64,000 nucleotides of DNA from Pseudoduganella armeniaca (GTDB lineage Bacteria > Pseudomonadota > Gammaproteobacteria > Burkholderiales > Burkholderiaceae_D). Made by a program: the position numbers and the translations under genes. The stretch covers positions 2,728,001-2,792,000 of the forward strand of contig NZ_CP028324.1 of NCBI RefSeq assembly GCF_003028855.1, written 5' to 3'. Under the pieces are notes generated by a model that worked only from the letters and a program-made list of their open reading frames with translations, was not told where the DNA came from and made no database searches. Numbering within the stretch: the first letter of the stretch is position 1; every line of letters starts with the position of its first letter. This document shows, in pieces, positions 34,798-46,490 of this stretch.

Positions 34798-35009
34798 TCG
34801 GGGTCTCCGGTGGGTACACGGCAAGGATGCAGCCTCCCGGCGGCCGTGACGGCGGGATGGTCGCCACGATATCACTTTGACAGCGGCCCATTTCTATCGA
34901 ATTGTCACGATTGCAATATTCGATGGACAGCGCCGCTTCATCCCGAACGGCGGCCCCGCGCGGCGCGCGGCGCACGACGACATGACCCCACCGCCAGCGC
35001 GCCGACGCA

Positions 35010-35038
35010 TTGCCGAAACAGCTCCTTTGAGTTATAAT
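35010..35038 (+). promoter_or_regulatory. carAB promoter
   Basis: TTGCCG (35010-35015) and a consensus TATAAT (35033-35038) with a 17-base spacer. It leaves a leader of about 140 bases before carA. The rest of the 34798-35009 gap shows nothing I can name. Confidence 0.7.
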
Positions 35039-35105
35039 TCAAAGGTTTAGCCAATTCATATCCGTCGTAGCGCCTACCTCTTCCATCCATTCTCATCTGA
35101 CCCGC

Positions 35106-35132
35106 AGCCAGGCATCGCCCGGCTCATTTTTT
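35106..35132 (+). terminator. Terminator-like hairpin in the carA leader (attenuator candidate)
   Basis: AGCCAGG and CCCGGCT form a 7-bp stem with one mismatch and a 5-base loop, followed by CATTTTTT. Its place between the promoter and carA suggests transcription attenuation of the pyrimidine/arginine gene pair. Confidence 0.45.
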
Positions 35133-35183
35133 ATGTGGGTCGTCTGACGTGGCGCTGCTACGGTAACTTTACAGGAGTTGCCC

Positions 35184-36347
35184 TTGCCGCCGTTTTTTTC
35201 AGGCCCAGCCGTTCCAGCCATCCTGGCTCTTGCTGACGGAACCATCTTCAAAGGTATTTCGATCGGCGCCGCCGGTCACACGACGGGCGAAGTCGTGTTC
35301 AATACCTCGATCACCGGATACCAGGAAATCCTGACCGATCCCAGCTATTCCCGCCAGATCGTCACGCTGACGTATCCGCACATCGGCAACTACGGCATCA
35401 ATGCCGAAGACGTCGAAGCCACCAAAGTCCACGCCGCCGGCCTGATCATTCGCGACCTGCCGCTGCTGGCATCGAACTTCCGCTCCACCCAGTCGCTGGC
35501 CGACTACCTGAAGGCCGAGAACGTCGTGGCCATCGCCGGCATCGACACCCGCAAGCTGACGCGCCTGTTGCGCGAAAAAGGAGCGCAGGCCGGTGCCATC
35601 CTGACCGGCACCCTGGGCAACGAGCCGTCGGTGCAGCAGGCCATCGAGCTGGCCCGCTCCTTCCCCGGCCTGGCCGGCATGGACCTGGCGAAGGTCGTCA
35701 CGACCAAGGCACCGTACGAATTCACCGAGACCGAATGGAAGCTGGGCGAGGGCTACGGCAAGGTGGACAACCCGCGCTTCCACGTGGTGGCGTTCGACTA
35801 CGGCGTCAAGCGCAACATCCTGCGCATGCTGGCCGCGCGCGGCTGCAAGGTGACGGTGCTGCCGGCCCAGTCGACGGCCGCCGACGCGCTGGCGCTGAAC
35901 CCGGACGGCATCTTCCTGGCTAACGGACCCGGCGATCCGGAACCATGCGACTACGCGATCGCCGCCACGCGCGAACTGATGGCGAAGAAGATCCCGACCT
36001 TCGGCATCTGCCTGGGCCACCAGATCATGGCGCTGGCCTCCGGCGCCAGGACACTGAAGATGAAGTTCGGTCACCACGGCGCCAACCACCCGGTGCAGGA
36101 CCTCGATTCGAAGCAGGTGCTGATCACGTCGCAGAACCACGGCTTCGCGGTGGACGCGGCGACCCTGCCGGAGAACTGCCGCGTGACGCACGTGTCGCTG
36201 TTCGACGGTTCGCTGCAGGGCTTCGCCCGCACCGACACGCCGGCGTTCTGCTTCCAGGGCCACCCGGAAGCCTCGCCCGGCCCGACCGACGTCTCGTACC
36301 TGTTTGACCGCTTCATCTCGATGATGGAAGCCGCGGAGAAGAAATAA
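35184..36347 (+). CDS. carA: Carbamoyl-phosphate synthase small subunit
   Basis: 387 residues from TTG 35184, which is seven bases after AGGAG; the TTG at 35178 is too close to that ribosome site. The N-terminal CarA domain (ALADGTIFKGISIGA, SRQIVTLTYPHIGNYG) is followed by a class I glutaminase: VAFDYGVKRNILRML, nucleophile cysteine in FGICLGHQIMALA and the H-x-E pair in FQGHPEASPGP. It supplies ammonia to CarB for carbamoyl phosphate. Confidence 0.95.
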   Translation: MPPFFSGPAVPAILALADGTIFKGISIGAAGHTTGEVVFNTSITGYQEILTDPSYSRQIVTLTYPHIGNYGINAEDVEATKVHAAGLIIRDLPLLASNFRSTQSLADYLKAENVVAIAGIDTRKLTRLLREKGAQAGAILTGTLGNEPSVQQAIELARSFPGLAGMDLAKVVTTKAPYEFTETEWKLGEGYGKVDNPRFHVVAFDYGVKRNILRMLAARGCKVTVLPAQSTAADALALNPDGIFLANGPGDPEPCDYAIAATRELMAKKIPTFGICLGHQIMALASGARTLKMKFGHHGANHPVQDLDSKQVLITSQNHGFAVDAATLPENCRVTHVSLFDGSLQGFARTDTPAFCFQGHPEASPGPTDVSYLFDRFISMMEAAEKK

Positions 36348-36349
36348 AA

Positions 36350-39300
36350 ATGCCAAAACGTTTAGACATCAAAAGCATCCTGATTATCGGCTCCGGCCCG
36401 ATCGTGATCGGCCAGGCCTGCGAATTCGACTACTCCGGCGCCCAGGCCTGCAAGGCCCTGCGCGAAGAGGGCTATAAGGTCATCCTGGTCAACAGCAATC
36501 CGGCCACGATCATGACGGACCCGGAAATGGCCGACGTCACCTACATCGAGCCGATCACCTGGCAAGTGGTGGAGCGCATCCTGGACAAGGAACGCCCGGA
36601 CGCGATCCTGCCGACGATGGGGGACAGACGGCGCTGAACTGCGCGCTGGACCTGCACCGCCACGGCATCCTGGAAAAATACAACGTCGAACTGATCGGCG
36701 CCACGCCGGAAGCCATCGACAAGGCCGAGGACCGCGCCAAGTTCAAGGACGCGATGACCAAGATCGGCCTGGGCTCGGCCCGTTCCGGCATCGCCCACTC
36801 GATGGACGAAGCGTGGACCGTGCAGCGCGAGCTGGGCTTCCCGACCATCATCCGGCCGTCGTTCACGATGGGCGGCTCCGGCGGCGGCATCGCCTATAAC
36901 GAGGAAGAGTTCGAGCAGATCTGCAAGCGCGGCCTGGAAGCCTCGCCGACGTCCGAGCTGCTGATCGAAGAGTCGCTCTTGGGCTGGAAAGAGTACGAGA
37001 TGGAAGTGGTGCGCGACAAGGCGGACAACTGCATCATCATCTGCTCGATCGAGAACCTGGACCCGATGGGCGTGCACACCGGTGACTCGATCACCGTGGC
37101 ACCGGCGCAGACGCTGACGGACAAGGAATACCAGATCATGCGTAACGCGTCGCTGGCGGTGCTGCGCGAGATCGGCGTGGACACGGGCGGCTCGAACGTG
37201 CAGTTCTCGATCAACCCGAAGGACGGCCGCATGATCGTCATCGAGATGAATCCGCGCGTGTCGCGTTCGTCGGCGCTGGCCTCGAAGGCGACCGGCTTCC
37301 CGATCGCGAAGGTGGCGGCCAAGCTGGCCGTCGGCTTCACCCTGGACGAGCTGCGCAACGAGATCACGGGCGGCGCCACGCCGGCCTCGTTCGAGCCGTC
37401 GATCGACTATGTCGTCACCAAGATCCCGCGCTTCGCGTTCGAGAAGTTCCCGACCGCGGACGACCACCTGACCACGCAGATGAAGTCCGTCGGCGAAGTG
37501 ATGGCGATGGGCCGCACGTTCCAGGAGTCGTTCCAGAAAGCCTTGCGCGGCCTGGAGGTGGGCGTCGACGGCATGAACCAGAAGACGGTCGACCGCGAGA
37601 AGATCGAAGAGGAACTGGGCGAGCCGGGTCCGGAGCGCATCTGGTACGTGGGCGACGCGTTCGCCCAGGGCTTCACCCTGGAAGAGGTGCACAACCTGAC
37701 CAAGATCGATCCGTGGTTCCTGGTGCAGATCAAGGAGATTGTCGACCTGGAACTGTGGCTCGACACCCAGAAGCTCGAGAACCTGGACAAGAACACGCTG
37801 TACCGCCTGAAGCAGAAGGGCTTCTCGGACCGCCGCCTGGCCTACCTGCTGCAGACGACGGATACGGCAGTGCGCAACCGCCGGCGCGAACTGGGCATCC
37901 GCCCGGTGTACAAGCGCGTCGACACGTGCGCGGCGGAATTCGCGACCAACACCGCGTACATGTACTCCACGTACGACGAGGAGTGCGAGTCCAATCCGAC
38001 CGACAAGAAGAAGATCATGGTGCTGGGCGGTGGTCCGAACCGCATCGGCCAGGGCATCGAGTTCGATTACTGCTGCGTGCACGCCGCGCTGGCGATGCGC
38101 GAGGACGGCTACGAGACCATCATGGTCAACTGCAATCCGGAGACCGTCTCGACCGACTACGACACGTCCGACCGCCTGTACTTCGAGTCGCTGACCTTGG
38201 AAGACGTGCTGGAAATCGTCGAGCTGGAGAAGCCGGTAGGCGTGATCGTGCAGTACGGCGGCCAGACCCCGCTGAAGCTGGCGCTGGACCTGGAGAAGAA
38301 CGGCGTGCCGATCGTCGGCACCTCGCCGGACATGATCGACGCGGCCGAAGACCGCGAGCGCTTCCAGAAGCTGCTGCATGACCTGAACCTGCGCCAGCCG
38401 CCGAACCGCACCGCCCGTACGGAAGAAGAGGCGCTGCGCCTGGCCCAGGAAATCGGCTACCCGCTGGTGGTGCGTCCTTCCTACGTGCTGGGCGGCCGCG
38501 CGATGGAGATCGTGCACGAGCAGCGCGACCTGGAGCGCTACATGCGCGAAGCGGTCAAGGTGTCGAACGATTCGCCGGTGCTGCTGGACCGCTTCCTGAA
38601 CGATGCGATCGAATGCGACGTGGACTGCATCTCCGATGGCGAGACCACCTTCATCGGCGGCGTGATGGAACACATCGAGCAGGCCGGCGTGCACTCGGGC
38701 GACTCGGCCTGCTCGCTGCCGCCGTATTCGCTGGCGCAGGACACCATCGATGAACTGAAGCGCCAGACCGCCTTGATGGCCAAGGGCCTGAACGTGGTCG
38801 GCCTGATGAACGTGCAGTTCGCGATCCAGAAGCAGGAGATCGACGGGGTGCAGAAGGACGTCGTGTTCGTGCTGGAAGTGAACCCGCGCGCGTCGCGTAC
38901 CGTGCCGTTCGTGTCGAAGGCGACCGGCCTGCAGCTGGCCAAGATCGCGGCCCGCTGCATGGTCGGCCAGACCCTGGCGGCGCAGGGCATCACGCAGGAA
39001 GTCGTGCCGCCTTACTACAGCGTCAAGGAAGCCGTGTTCCCGTTCGTGAAGTTCCCGGGTGTCGACACGATCCTCGGCCCCGAGATGAAATCGACGGGCG
39101 AAGTGATGGGCGTGGGCCAGACGTTCGCCGAGGCGTTCGTCAAGGCGCAGCTGGGCGCCGGCGTCAAGCTGCCGAAGTCGGGCAAGGCGTTCCTGTCGGT
39201 GAAGGGTTCGGACAAGCCGCGTGCCGTGAAGGTGGCGCGCGACCTGGTCGATGCCGGCTTCACGCTGGTGGCGACCAAGGGCACGGCGGCCGTGATCGCG

Positions 39301-39579
39301 GCGGCGGGCCTGCCCGTCACGCCGGTCAACAAGGTGGTCGAAGGGCGCCCGCACGTGGTGGACATGATCAAGAACCACGAGATCGCCCTGGTCATCAACA
39401 CGGTGGAAGAGAAACGCAGCGCCATCGTCGACTCGCGTACAATCCGTACCTCGTCGCTGCAGTCGCGCGTGACGACGTTCACGACGATCGCCGGCGCGGA
39501 AGCCGCGGTCGCGGGTATCCGCCACCTGGACGAGTTGCAGGTGTACGATTTACAAGGTCTGCATAAAACACTACACTAA
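36350..39579 (+). CDS. carB: Carbamoyl-phosphate synthase large subunit, frameshifted as sequenced
   Basis: Starts 2 bases after carA. The first 90 codons (MPKRLDIKSILIIGSGPIVIG...) end at a TGA near 36637 because one G is missing at about 36618-36622: ATGGGGGACAG reads M-G-D, whereas six Gs would restore the invariant MGGQTALNCALDL. From there the frame is intact to 39579: two ATP-grasp halves (IRPSFTMGGSGGGIAYN; VVRPSYVLGGRAMEIV), an oligomerisation domain and a C-terminal allosteric MGS-like domain. Corrected length about 1077 residues, normal for CarB. As this enzyme is central to arginine and pyrimidine synthesis, a sequencing or assembly error is the likeliest cause. Confidence 0.92.
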
Positions 39580-39620
39580 GCTACTAACGTAGTTGGCTGT
39601 ACCCATTTAGCAGGACCCAA

Positions 39621-39659
39621 GCAGAGCCCGCGCCATTGGCCCGGGCTCTGTGCTTTTTT
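39621..39659 (+). terminator. Intrinsic terminator between carB and greA
   Basis: CAGAGCCCG pairs with CGGGCTCTG (39642-39650), followed by TGC and six Ts. It separates carAB from greA, which still starts only 21 bases later. Confidence 0.8.
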
Positions 39660-39680
39660 CAATTCACCAAGAGAAGAAAC

Positions 39681-40157
39681 ATGAATTCTGTTCCACTGAC
39701 CAAGTACGGCGCCGAGCTGCTGAAGGAAGAGCTGCACCAGCTGAAGACTAAGGAACGCCGCATCGTCATCGATGCGATCGCCGAAGCGCGATCGCACGGC
39801 GACCTGTCGGAGAACGCGGAATACGATGCGGCCAAGGAGCGCCAGGCGTTCGTCGAGGGCCGCATCGCCGAACTGGAAGGCAAGCTGTCCTCCGCGCAGA
39901 TCATCGATCCGGCCACCCTGGACGCGGACGGCCGCGTGGTGTTCGGCGCCACCGTCGACCTGGAAGACCTGGAGTCGGGCCAGAAGGTCAGCTACCAGAT
40001 CGTCGGCACGGACGAAGCCGACATCAAGCTGAACAAGGTTTCCGTGACGTCGCCGATCGCCCGCGCGCTGATCGGCAAGTCGGGTGGCGACGTGGTCGAA
40101 GTGCAGGCGCCGTCCGGCCCGCGCGAGTACGAAATCCTCGAAGTGCGTTACGTCTGA
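39681..40157 (+). CDS. greA: Transcription elongation factor GreA
   Basis: 158 residues, the normal length. ATG 39681 follows GAGAAG; the upstream in-frame extension crosses the terminator and is rejected. The coiled-coil tip carries the catalytic acidic pair in LSENAEYDAAKERQA (D and E), and the C-terminal domain has SPIARALIGKSGGDVVEV. It stimulates RNA cleavage in backtracked RNA polymerase. The stop overlaps the start of the next gene by one base. Confidence 0.96.
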   Translation: MNSVPLTKYGAELLKEELHQLKTKERRIVIDAIAEARSHGDLSENAEYDAAKERQAFVEGRIAELEGKLSSAQIIDPATLDADGRVVFGATVDLEDLESGQKVSYQIVGTDEADIKLNKVSVTSPIARALIGKSGGDVVEVQAPSGPREYEILEVRYV

Positions 40158-40600
40158 TGCTGGCCAAGGTCCGGCTGCTGGTCGCGGTGGTCTGGGCCGG
40201 CAGCCTGTGGACGGTCGGCTACCTGGTGGCGCCGACCCTGTTCGCCACGTTGTCCGACCGCGTCCTGGCCGGCACGATTGCCGGCAGCATGTTCCATATG
40301 GAGGCGCTGCTGTCGCTGGGCTGCGCGGCCGCGCTGCTGCTGCTTTTGCGAGTCGGTACCGACGGCTGGACGGCGCAGCGGCGCCGCACGGTGCTGGCGC
40401 TGATCGCCGCGATGGCATTGTGCACGGTGGTCAGCCACTTCGGCCTGCAGCCGATGATGGCGGAACTGAAGGCCGCGGCAGGTCCGGATGGGGTGATGGC
40501 ATCCGCCGGCAAGGAGCGCTTCGGCATGCTGCACGGCATTTCCAGCATGATCTACCTGGTGCAGAGCGTGCTGGCGGGCTGGCTGATCCTGAAGCAGTAG
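40157..40600 (+). CDS. DUF4149 family membrane protein
   Basis: 147 residues with about four transmembrane helices (VRLLVAVVWAGSLWTVGYLVA, LLSLGCAAALLLLL, TVLALIAAMALCTVVSHF, SMIYLVQSVLAGWLI). Matches the DUF4149 family, often beside greA in betaproteobacteria. The start overlaps the greA stop. Function unknown. Confidence 0.82.
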   Translation: MLAKVRLLVAVVWAGSLWTVGYLVAPTLFATLSDRVLAGTIAGSMFHMEALLSLGCAAALLLLLRVGTDGWTAQRRRTVLALIAAMALCTVVSHFGLQPMMAELKAAAGPDGVMASAGKERFGMLHGISSMIYLVQSVLAGWLILKQ

Positions 40601-40640
40601 CTATCCGTCAGCCTCCGGGTTTACCCCGGAAGCGGACCCT

Positions 40641-40667
40641 GGGGTCAGACCCGTCGGGTCTGACCCC
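40641..40667. repeat. REP-like palindrome after DUF4149 gene
   Basis: GGGGTCAGACCC-GTC-GGGTCTGACCCC: a perfect 12-bp stem with a 3-base loop, a single copy of the palindrome family of the 16.6-17.1 kb array. A second small hairpin (CCGGGTTTACCCCGG) lies just before it near 40616. Either may end greA-DUF4149 transcripts. Confidence 0.75.
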
Positions 40668-40719
40668 GGCAGTTGCCGTTGGGTGTCCAGCGGATAACTG
40701 GCTCGCAAGGTATCAAGGC

Positions 40720-40744
40720 AAAAAAAAGCGGGCAGTGCCCGCTT
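40720..40744 (-). terminator. Intrinsic terminator of yhbY
   Basis: Read on the minus strand: AAGCGGG, 5-base loop, CCCGCTT continuing into eight Ts, 19 bases after the yhbY stop codon. Confidence 0.8.
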
Positions 40745-40762
40745 GGTCCGAAGCTGCTTGGA

Positions 40763-41230
40763 TCAGCCCAGGATGGTTTTCTTGGTGCTGGTCTGGCGCT
40801 TCTTGGCGCGCTTGATGGTACCGCCTTCGGTGACGCGCTCGTTGCCCTTCAGCATGACCTTGCTGACGGTCGGCTTCTTGGTGCCGGAAGCGCTGGGCTT
40901 GACGATGGTGACCATGCGCATGCCCTTGCCGGCCTTGGCGGCACGTGCTTTTTCCACTTCCTTTTTCGGGCGGTACAGGACGAGCAGCTTGCCGATGTGC
41001 TGCACGGGCGCCGCTTCCAGTTCGGCGCAGATGCGTTCGTACATTTCGATGCGGGCTTCGCGGTCGTCGCCGAAGACGCGCACCTTGATCAGGCCGTGCG
41101 AATCGAGGCCCAGGTCGATTTCCTTCATTACGGCTTCCGTCAGGCCGGCTTCCCCAATGAGGACGATAGGCTTGAGCGCGTGGGCTTCTGCGCGCAGGGC
41201 GCTGCGCTCAACGGGTGTCAGTGTCAACAT
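40763..41230 (-). CDS. yhbY: YhbY-type ribosome-assembly RNA-binding protein with basic tail
   Basis: 155 residues. Residues 1-95 are a CRM domain (LTPVERSALRAEAHALKPIV, GEAGLTEAVMKEIDLGL, HGLIKVRV, IGKLLVLYRPKK). The remaining ~55 residues are a Lys/Arg/Thr-rich tail absent from the ~97-residue Escherichia coli protein. It binds pre-50S ribosomal particles in other bacteria. Divergent from rlmE, another 50S maturation factor. Confidence 0.88.
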   Translation of the reverse strand: MLTLTPVERSALRAEAHALKPIVLIGEAGLTEAVMKEIDLGLDSHGLIKVRVFGDDREARIEMYERICAELEAAPVQHIGKLLVLYRPKKEVEKARAAKAGKGMRMVTIVKPSASGTKKPTVSKVMLKGNERVTEGGTIKRAKKRQTSTKKTILG

Positions 41231-41272
41231 ATAAATTTCTAGTGGTTCTCTTAAAAGCAGTATTCTACGCGA

Positions 41273-41938
41273 ATGGCAAAGAACAAATTAAACAAAAACT
41301 GGTTGCACGACCATATTAACGATCCGTACGTGAAGGCCGCCCAGAAGGACGGCTACCGCGCCCGTGCCGCCTACAAGCTCAAGGAGATCGACGAGGACGA
41401 AAAGCTGATCAAGCCCGGCCAGGTCATCGTCGACCTCGGCTGCACACCCGGCAGCTGGGGCCAGTACACCCGGCGCAAGCTGGCTGGCAAGGAGGGCGGC
41501 GGCATCAACGGCACCATCATCGGCCTGGACATCCTGCCGATGGAGCCGATCGCCGACATGCATTTCCTGCAAGGCGACTTCCGCGAGCAGGAAGTGCTGG
41601 ACCGGCTGGGCGAAGTGTTGCAGGGCCGCAAAGCGGACCTGGTGCTGTCGGACATGGCGCCCAACCTGTCCGGCATCGCCACGGCGGACGCGGCACGCAT
41701 GGAAGACCTGATCGACCTGGCCATTGAGTTTTCGCAAATGCACCTGAAACCGGGTGGCGCATTGTTGGTGAAGTGTTTCAAGGACATGGGGTTTTCCCAG
41801 ATCGTCGAGAAGTTCCGGCATGAATTCAAGACGGTCATGCAGAAAAAGCCGAAAGCGAGCCGCGATAAATCGTCCGAAATCTTCCTGCTGGGACGGGGAT
41901 TGAAACATCCCGTCGAAAAAAGCCGCGAAATCGCCTGA
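41273..41938 (+). CDS. rlmE: 23S rRNA 2'-O-ribose U2552 methyltransferase RlmE (FtsJ)
   Basis: 221 residues. SAM motif VDLGCTPGSWGQYT; the K-D-K-E catalytic tetrad is visible (D in VLSDMAPNLSG, K in LLVKCFKD, E in SSEIFLLGRG; the first K in the YKLKEI region). It modifies the A-loop of 23S rRNA late in 50S assembly. A -10-like TATTCT is close to the ATG. ftsH follows after a 258-base gap in which I see no gene, only a TAAAAT at 42143-42148. Confidence 0.95.
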   Translation: MAKNKLNKNWLHDHINDPYVKAAQKDGYRARAAYKLKEIDEDEKLIKPGQVIVDLGCTPGSWGQYTRRKLAGKEGGGINGTIIGLDILPMEPIADMHFLQGDFREQEVLDRLGEVLQGRKADLVLSDMAPNLSGIATADAARMEDLIDLAIEFSQMHLKPGGALLVKCFKDMGFSQIVEKFRHEFKTVMQKKPKASRDKSSEIFLLGRGLKHPVEKSREIA

Positions 41939-42196
41939 CACGGCCCTTGTAATCGGGCCGGGCACCCGCACATCCATGCGGACAGCGGCGTGTCCCGCCC
42001 AGGTCGCCGGCGCCAATCGCGGCGGCGGCCTGAGCGGCTGGCATGCGGCAAGCGGCGCGTCCAGGCGACAAAAGCGGTACATTTGACGCGTTTGCCGGGC
42101 GTCCCATTGGGCAGGTTTGTAGCATGGCCTGCGCATTGCGAGTAAAATCGGAATTCTGCTACAGGTAACAGGTGCGCGAGCATCCAAGGAGTTTTC

Positions 42197-44086
<1,890 letters not shown>

Positions 44087-44099
44087 CGTGGCGTGAACG

Positions 44100-44130
44100 A
44101 AAGGGTGAGGAGCGATCCTCGCCCTTTTTG
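44100..44130 (+). terminator. Intrinsic terminator of ftsH
   Basis: AAAGGGTGAGGA and TCCTCGCCCTTT pair across a GCGA loop with one G-T pair, followed by TTTTTGTTT. Confidence 0.8.
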
Positions 44131-44189
44131 TTTGGTCCGTCGTCCGCGACGCGTCGTCCGCGACGTCAACTCCTGATCTTCACAACCGT

Positions 44190-45014
44190 ATGCCGCATTT
44201 CTCGTTTGGCCGCTTCAATTTCCCGCGCGAGCGCACGCTCGTCATGGGCATCCTCAACGTGACACCCGACTCGTTCTCCGACGGCGGCCAATTTGCCGCG
44301 CTCGACTTTGCGATCTCGCATGCGGAACAGATGATCCGCGACGGCGTCGACATCATTGATGTCGGCGGCGAATCGACGCGGCCAGGCGCGCCGGCCGTGC
44401 CGCTGGAAGAAGAGCTGCGCCGCGTATTGCCCGTGCTGTTCGCACTGCGCGATTGCGGCAAGGCCATCTCCGTCGATACGTACAAGCCCGAACTGATGCG
44501 CGAAGCCGTGCTGGCCGGGGTGGACATGATCAACGACATCAATGCCTTCCGCGCACCCGGCGCGATCGAGGCCGTGCGCGAAAGCGATTGTGCCCTGTGC
44601 ATCATGCATATGCTTGACAAACCTGCAACAATGCAGGATAAACCCGTGTACACCGACGTGGTGCGCGAGGTAACAGGCTTCCTGCATGAACGCATCGGCG
44701 CGCTGACGTCCGCGGGGATTGATCGTAGTCGCCTGTGGATCGATCCTGGCTTTGGCTTCGGCAAGACGGTCGAGCATAATTATGCCTTGTTGAAGGCTGG
44801 CCGCCAGATGGTGGCCGAGCTTGGGGTGCCGCTGCTGGCGGGACTGTCGCGCAAATCGATGATCGGCGCCGTCACCGGCAAACCTGTCGAGCAGCGCCTG
44901 GCCGGCAGCCTTGGTGGCGCGTTGGCGGCGGTAGCGCACGGTGCCGGCATCGTGCGGGTGCACGATGTGGCCGAAACGGTCGATGCCCTGAAAGTGTGGC
45001 AAGCGGCCCAGTGA
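44190..45014 (+). CDS. folP: Dihydropteroate synthase
   Basis: 274 residues. Both pterin-binding signatures are present: MGILNVTPDSFSDGG and IIDVGGESTRPGA, followed by DPGFGFGKTVEHN and GLSRKSMIG. Joins 4-aminobenzoate to the pterin in folate synthesis; target of sulfonamides. glmM follows 56 bases later, the standard ftsH-folP-glmM order. Confidence 0.96.
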   Translation: MPHFSFGRFNFPRERTLVMGILNVTPDSFSDGGQFAALDFAISHAEQMIRDGVDIIDVGGESTRPGAPAVPLEEELRRVLPVLFALRDCGKAISVDTYKPELMREAVLAGVDMINDINAFRAPGAIEAVRESDCALCIMHMLDKPATMQDKPVYTDVVREVTGFLHERIGALTSAGIDRSRLWIDPGFGFGKTVEHNYALLKAGRQMVAELGVPLLAGLSRKSMIGAVTGKPVEQRLAGSLGGALAAVAHGAGIVRVHDVAETVDALKVWQAAQ

Positions 45015-45070
45015 AACAGCGGAACGATGGGCCAGGCCCGCGTTCCCATAACGAGTAAAGAGAGCAGACT

Positions 45071-46423
45071 ATGGCACGCAAATATTTCGGCACCGATGGT
45101 GTCCGTGGACTCGTCGGCGTAGCGCCGATCACACCGGATTTCGTCATGCGGCTGGGCTATGCCGCCGGCAAGGTGCTGGCGAAGACGGCAACGCCGGGCA
45201 TGGCGCGCCCAACCGTCCTGATCGGCAAGGACACGCGTATTTCCGGCTATATGCTGGAGGCGGCGCTGGAGGCGGGCTTCGCGGCCGCCGGCGTGGACGT
45301 GATGCTGGCAGGCCCGATGCCGACGCCGGCGATCGCCTACCTGACGCGCGCGCTGCGCCTGTCCGCGGGTGTCGTGATCTCGGCATCGCATAATCCGTTC
45401 CAGGACAACGGCATCAAGTTCTTCTCCGAACGGGGCACCAAGCTGCCGGATGCCGTCGAGCTCGACATCGAGGCGCAGATCGACCTGCCGATGGAATGCG
45501 TGCCTTCCGAAAAGCTGGGCCGCGCCAAGCGCCTGGAAGACGCCCAGGGCCGTTACATCGAATTCTGCAAGAGCACGTTCCCGAACGAGCTGGACCTGCG
45601 CGGCCTGAAGATCGTCGTCGACAGCGCCCACGGCGCCGCCTACAACATCGCCCCGCACGTGTTCCACGAGCTGGGCGCCGAGGTGATCTCGATCGGCAAC
45701 AAGCCGGACGGTTTCAACATCAACGAAGGCCATGGCGCCACGGCACCGAAGGCGATGGCCGCCGCCGTGCTGGCCCACGACGCCGACCTGGGCATCGCGC
45801 TGGACGGCGATGCCGACCGCCTGATCATGTGCGACGCCAACGGCCGCCTGTACAACGGCGACGAGCTGCTGTATGTAATGGTCATGGACCGTCTGGCCAC
45901 CGGCGAGGTGAAGGGCGCCGTCGGCACCCTGATGACGAACATGGCGCTGGAAGTGGCGTTCAAGGAAAAGGGCATCGGCTTCGCGCGCGCCAAGGTGGGC
46001 GACCGCTACGTGCTGGAAGTGATGCAGGAAAAGGGCTGGATCCTGGGCGGCGAGGGCAGCGGCCACCTGCTGGCGCTGGACAAGCACACGACCGGCGACG
46101 GCATCGTCTCCGCGCTGCAGGTGCTGTCGGCCCTGAAGCGCGCCGACAAGACGCTGGCGCAGATCGCCGGCGAGCTGGAGCTGTTCCCGCAGACGCTGAT
46201 CAACGTGCGCGTGCCGGCCGGCTTCGACTGGCAGAAGAATGCCGCGATGGTGGCCGAGAAGGAAGCCGTCGAGCGCGAGCTGGGCGACACGGGCCGCGTG
46301 CTGATCCGCGCCTCCGGCACGGAGCCCCTGATCCGCGTCATGGTGGAAGCCAAGGACGCGACGCGCGCGCAAACCCTGGCCCGCCGCATCGCCGACAAGG
46401 TCGAGGTACCGCTGGCCGCCTGA
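45071..46423 (+). CDS. glmM: Phosphoglucosamine mutase
   Basis: 450 residues. N-terminal KYFGTDGVRG, phosphoserine loop SASHNP in VVISASHNPFQDNG, metal loop ALDGDADR and the C-terminal phosphate-binding RASGTEPLIRVMVE. Converts glucosamine-6-phosphate to glucosamine-1-phosphate for peptidoglycan and LPS. Confidence 0.97.
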   Translation: MARKYFGTDGVRGLVGVAPITPDFVMRLGYAAGKVLAKTATPGMARPTVLIGKDTRISGYMLEAALEAGFAAAGVDVMLAGPMPTPAIAYLTRALRLSAGVVISASHNPFQDNGIKFFSERGTKLPDAVELDIEAQIDLPMECVPSEKLGRAKRLEDAQGRYIEFCKSTFPNELDLRGLKIVVDSAHGAAYNIAPHVFHELGAEVISIGNKPDGFNINEGHGATAPKAMAAAVLAHDADLGIALDGDADRLIMCDANGRLYNGDELLYVMVMDRLATGEVKGAVGTLMTNMALEVAFKEKGIGFARAKVGDRYVLEVMQEKGWILGGEGSGHLLALDKHTTGDGIVSALQVLSALKRADKTLAQIAGELELFPQTLINVRVPAGFDWQKNAAMVAEKEAVERELGDTGRVLIRASGTEPLIRVMVEAKDATRAQTLARRIADKVEVPLAA

Positions 46424-46490
46424 GCCGCCGTTCCGTGTCCGTGTCGATAGATTTGACGCTGCATGCCTTGACCGAGTATGATGTCTTTAT

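Noticed and set aside
36541..39525. 994-residue minus-strand open frame opposite carB
   Set aside because: Antisense shadow of carB; composition (Arg, His, Asp, Val) is typical of such shadows.
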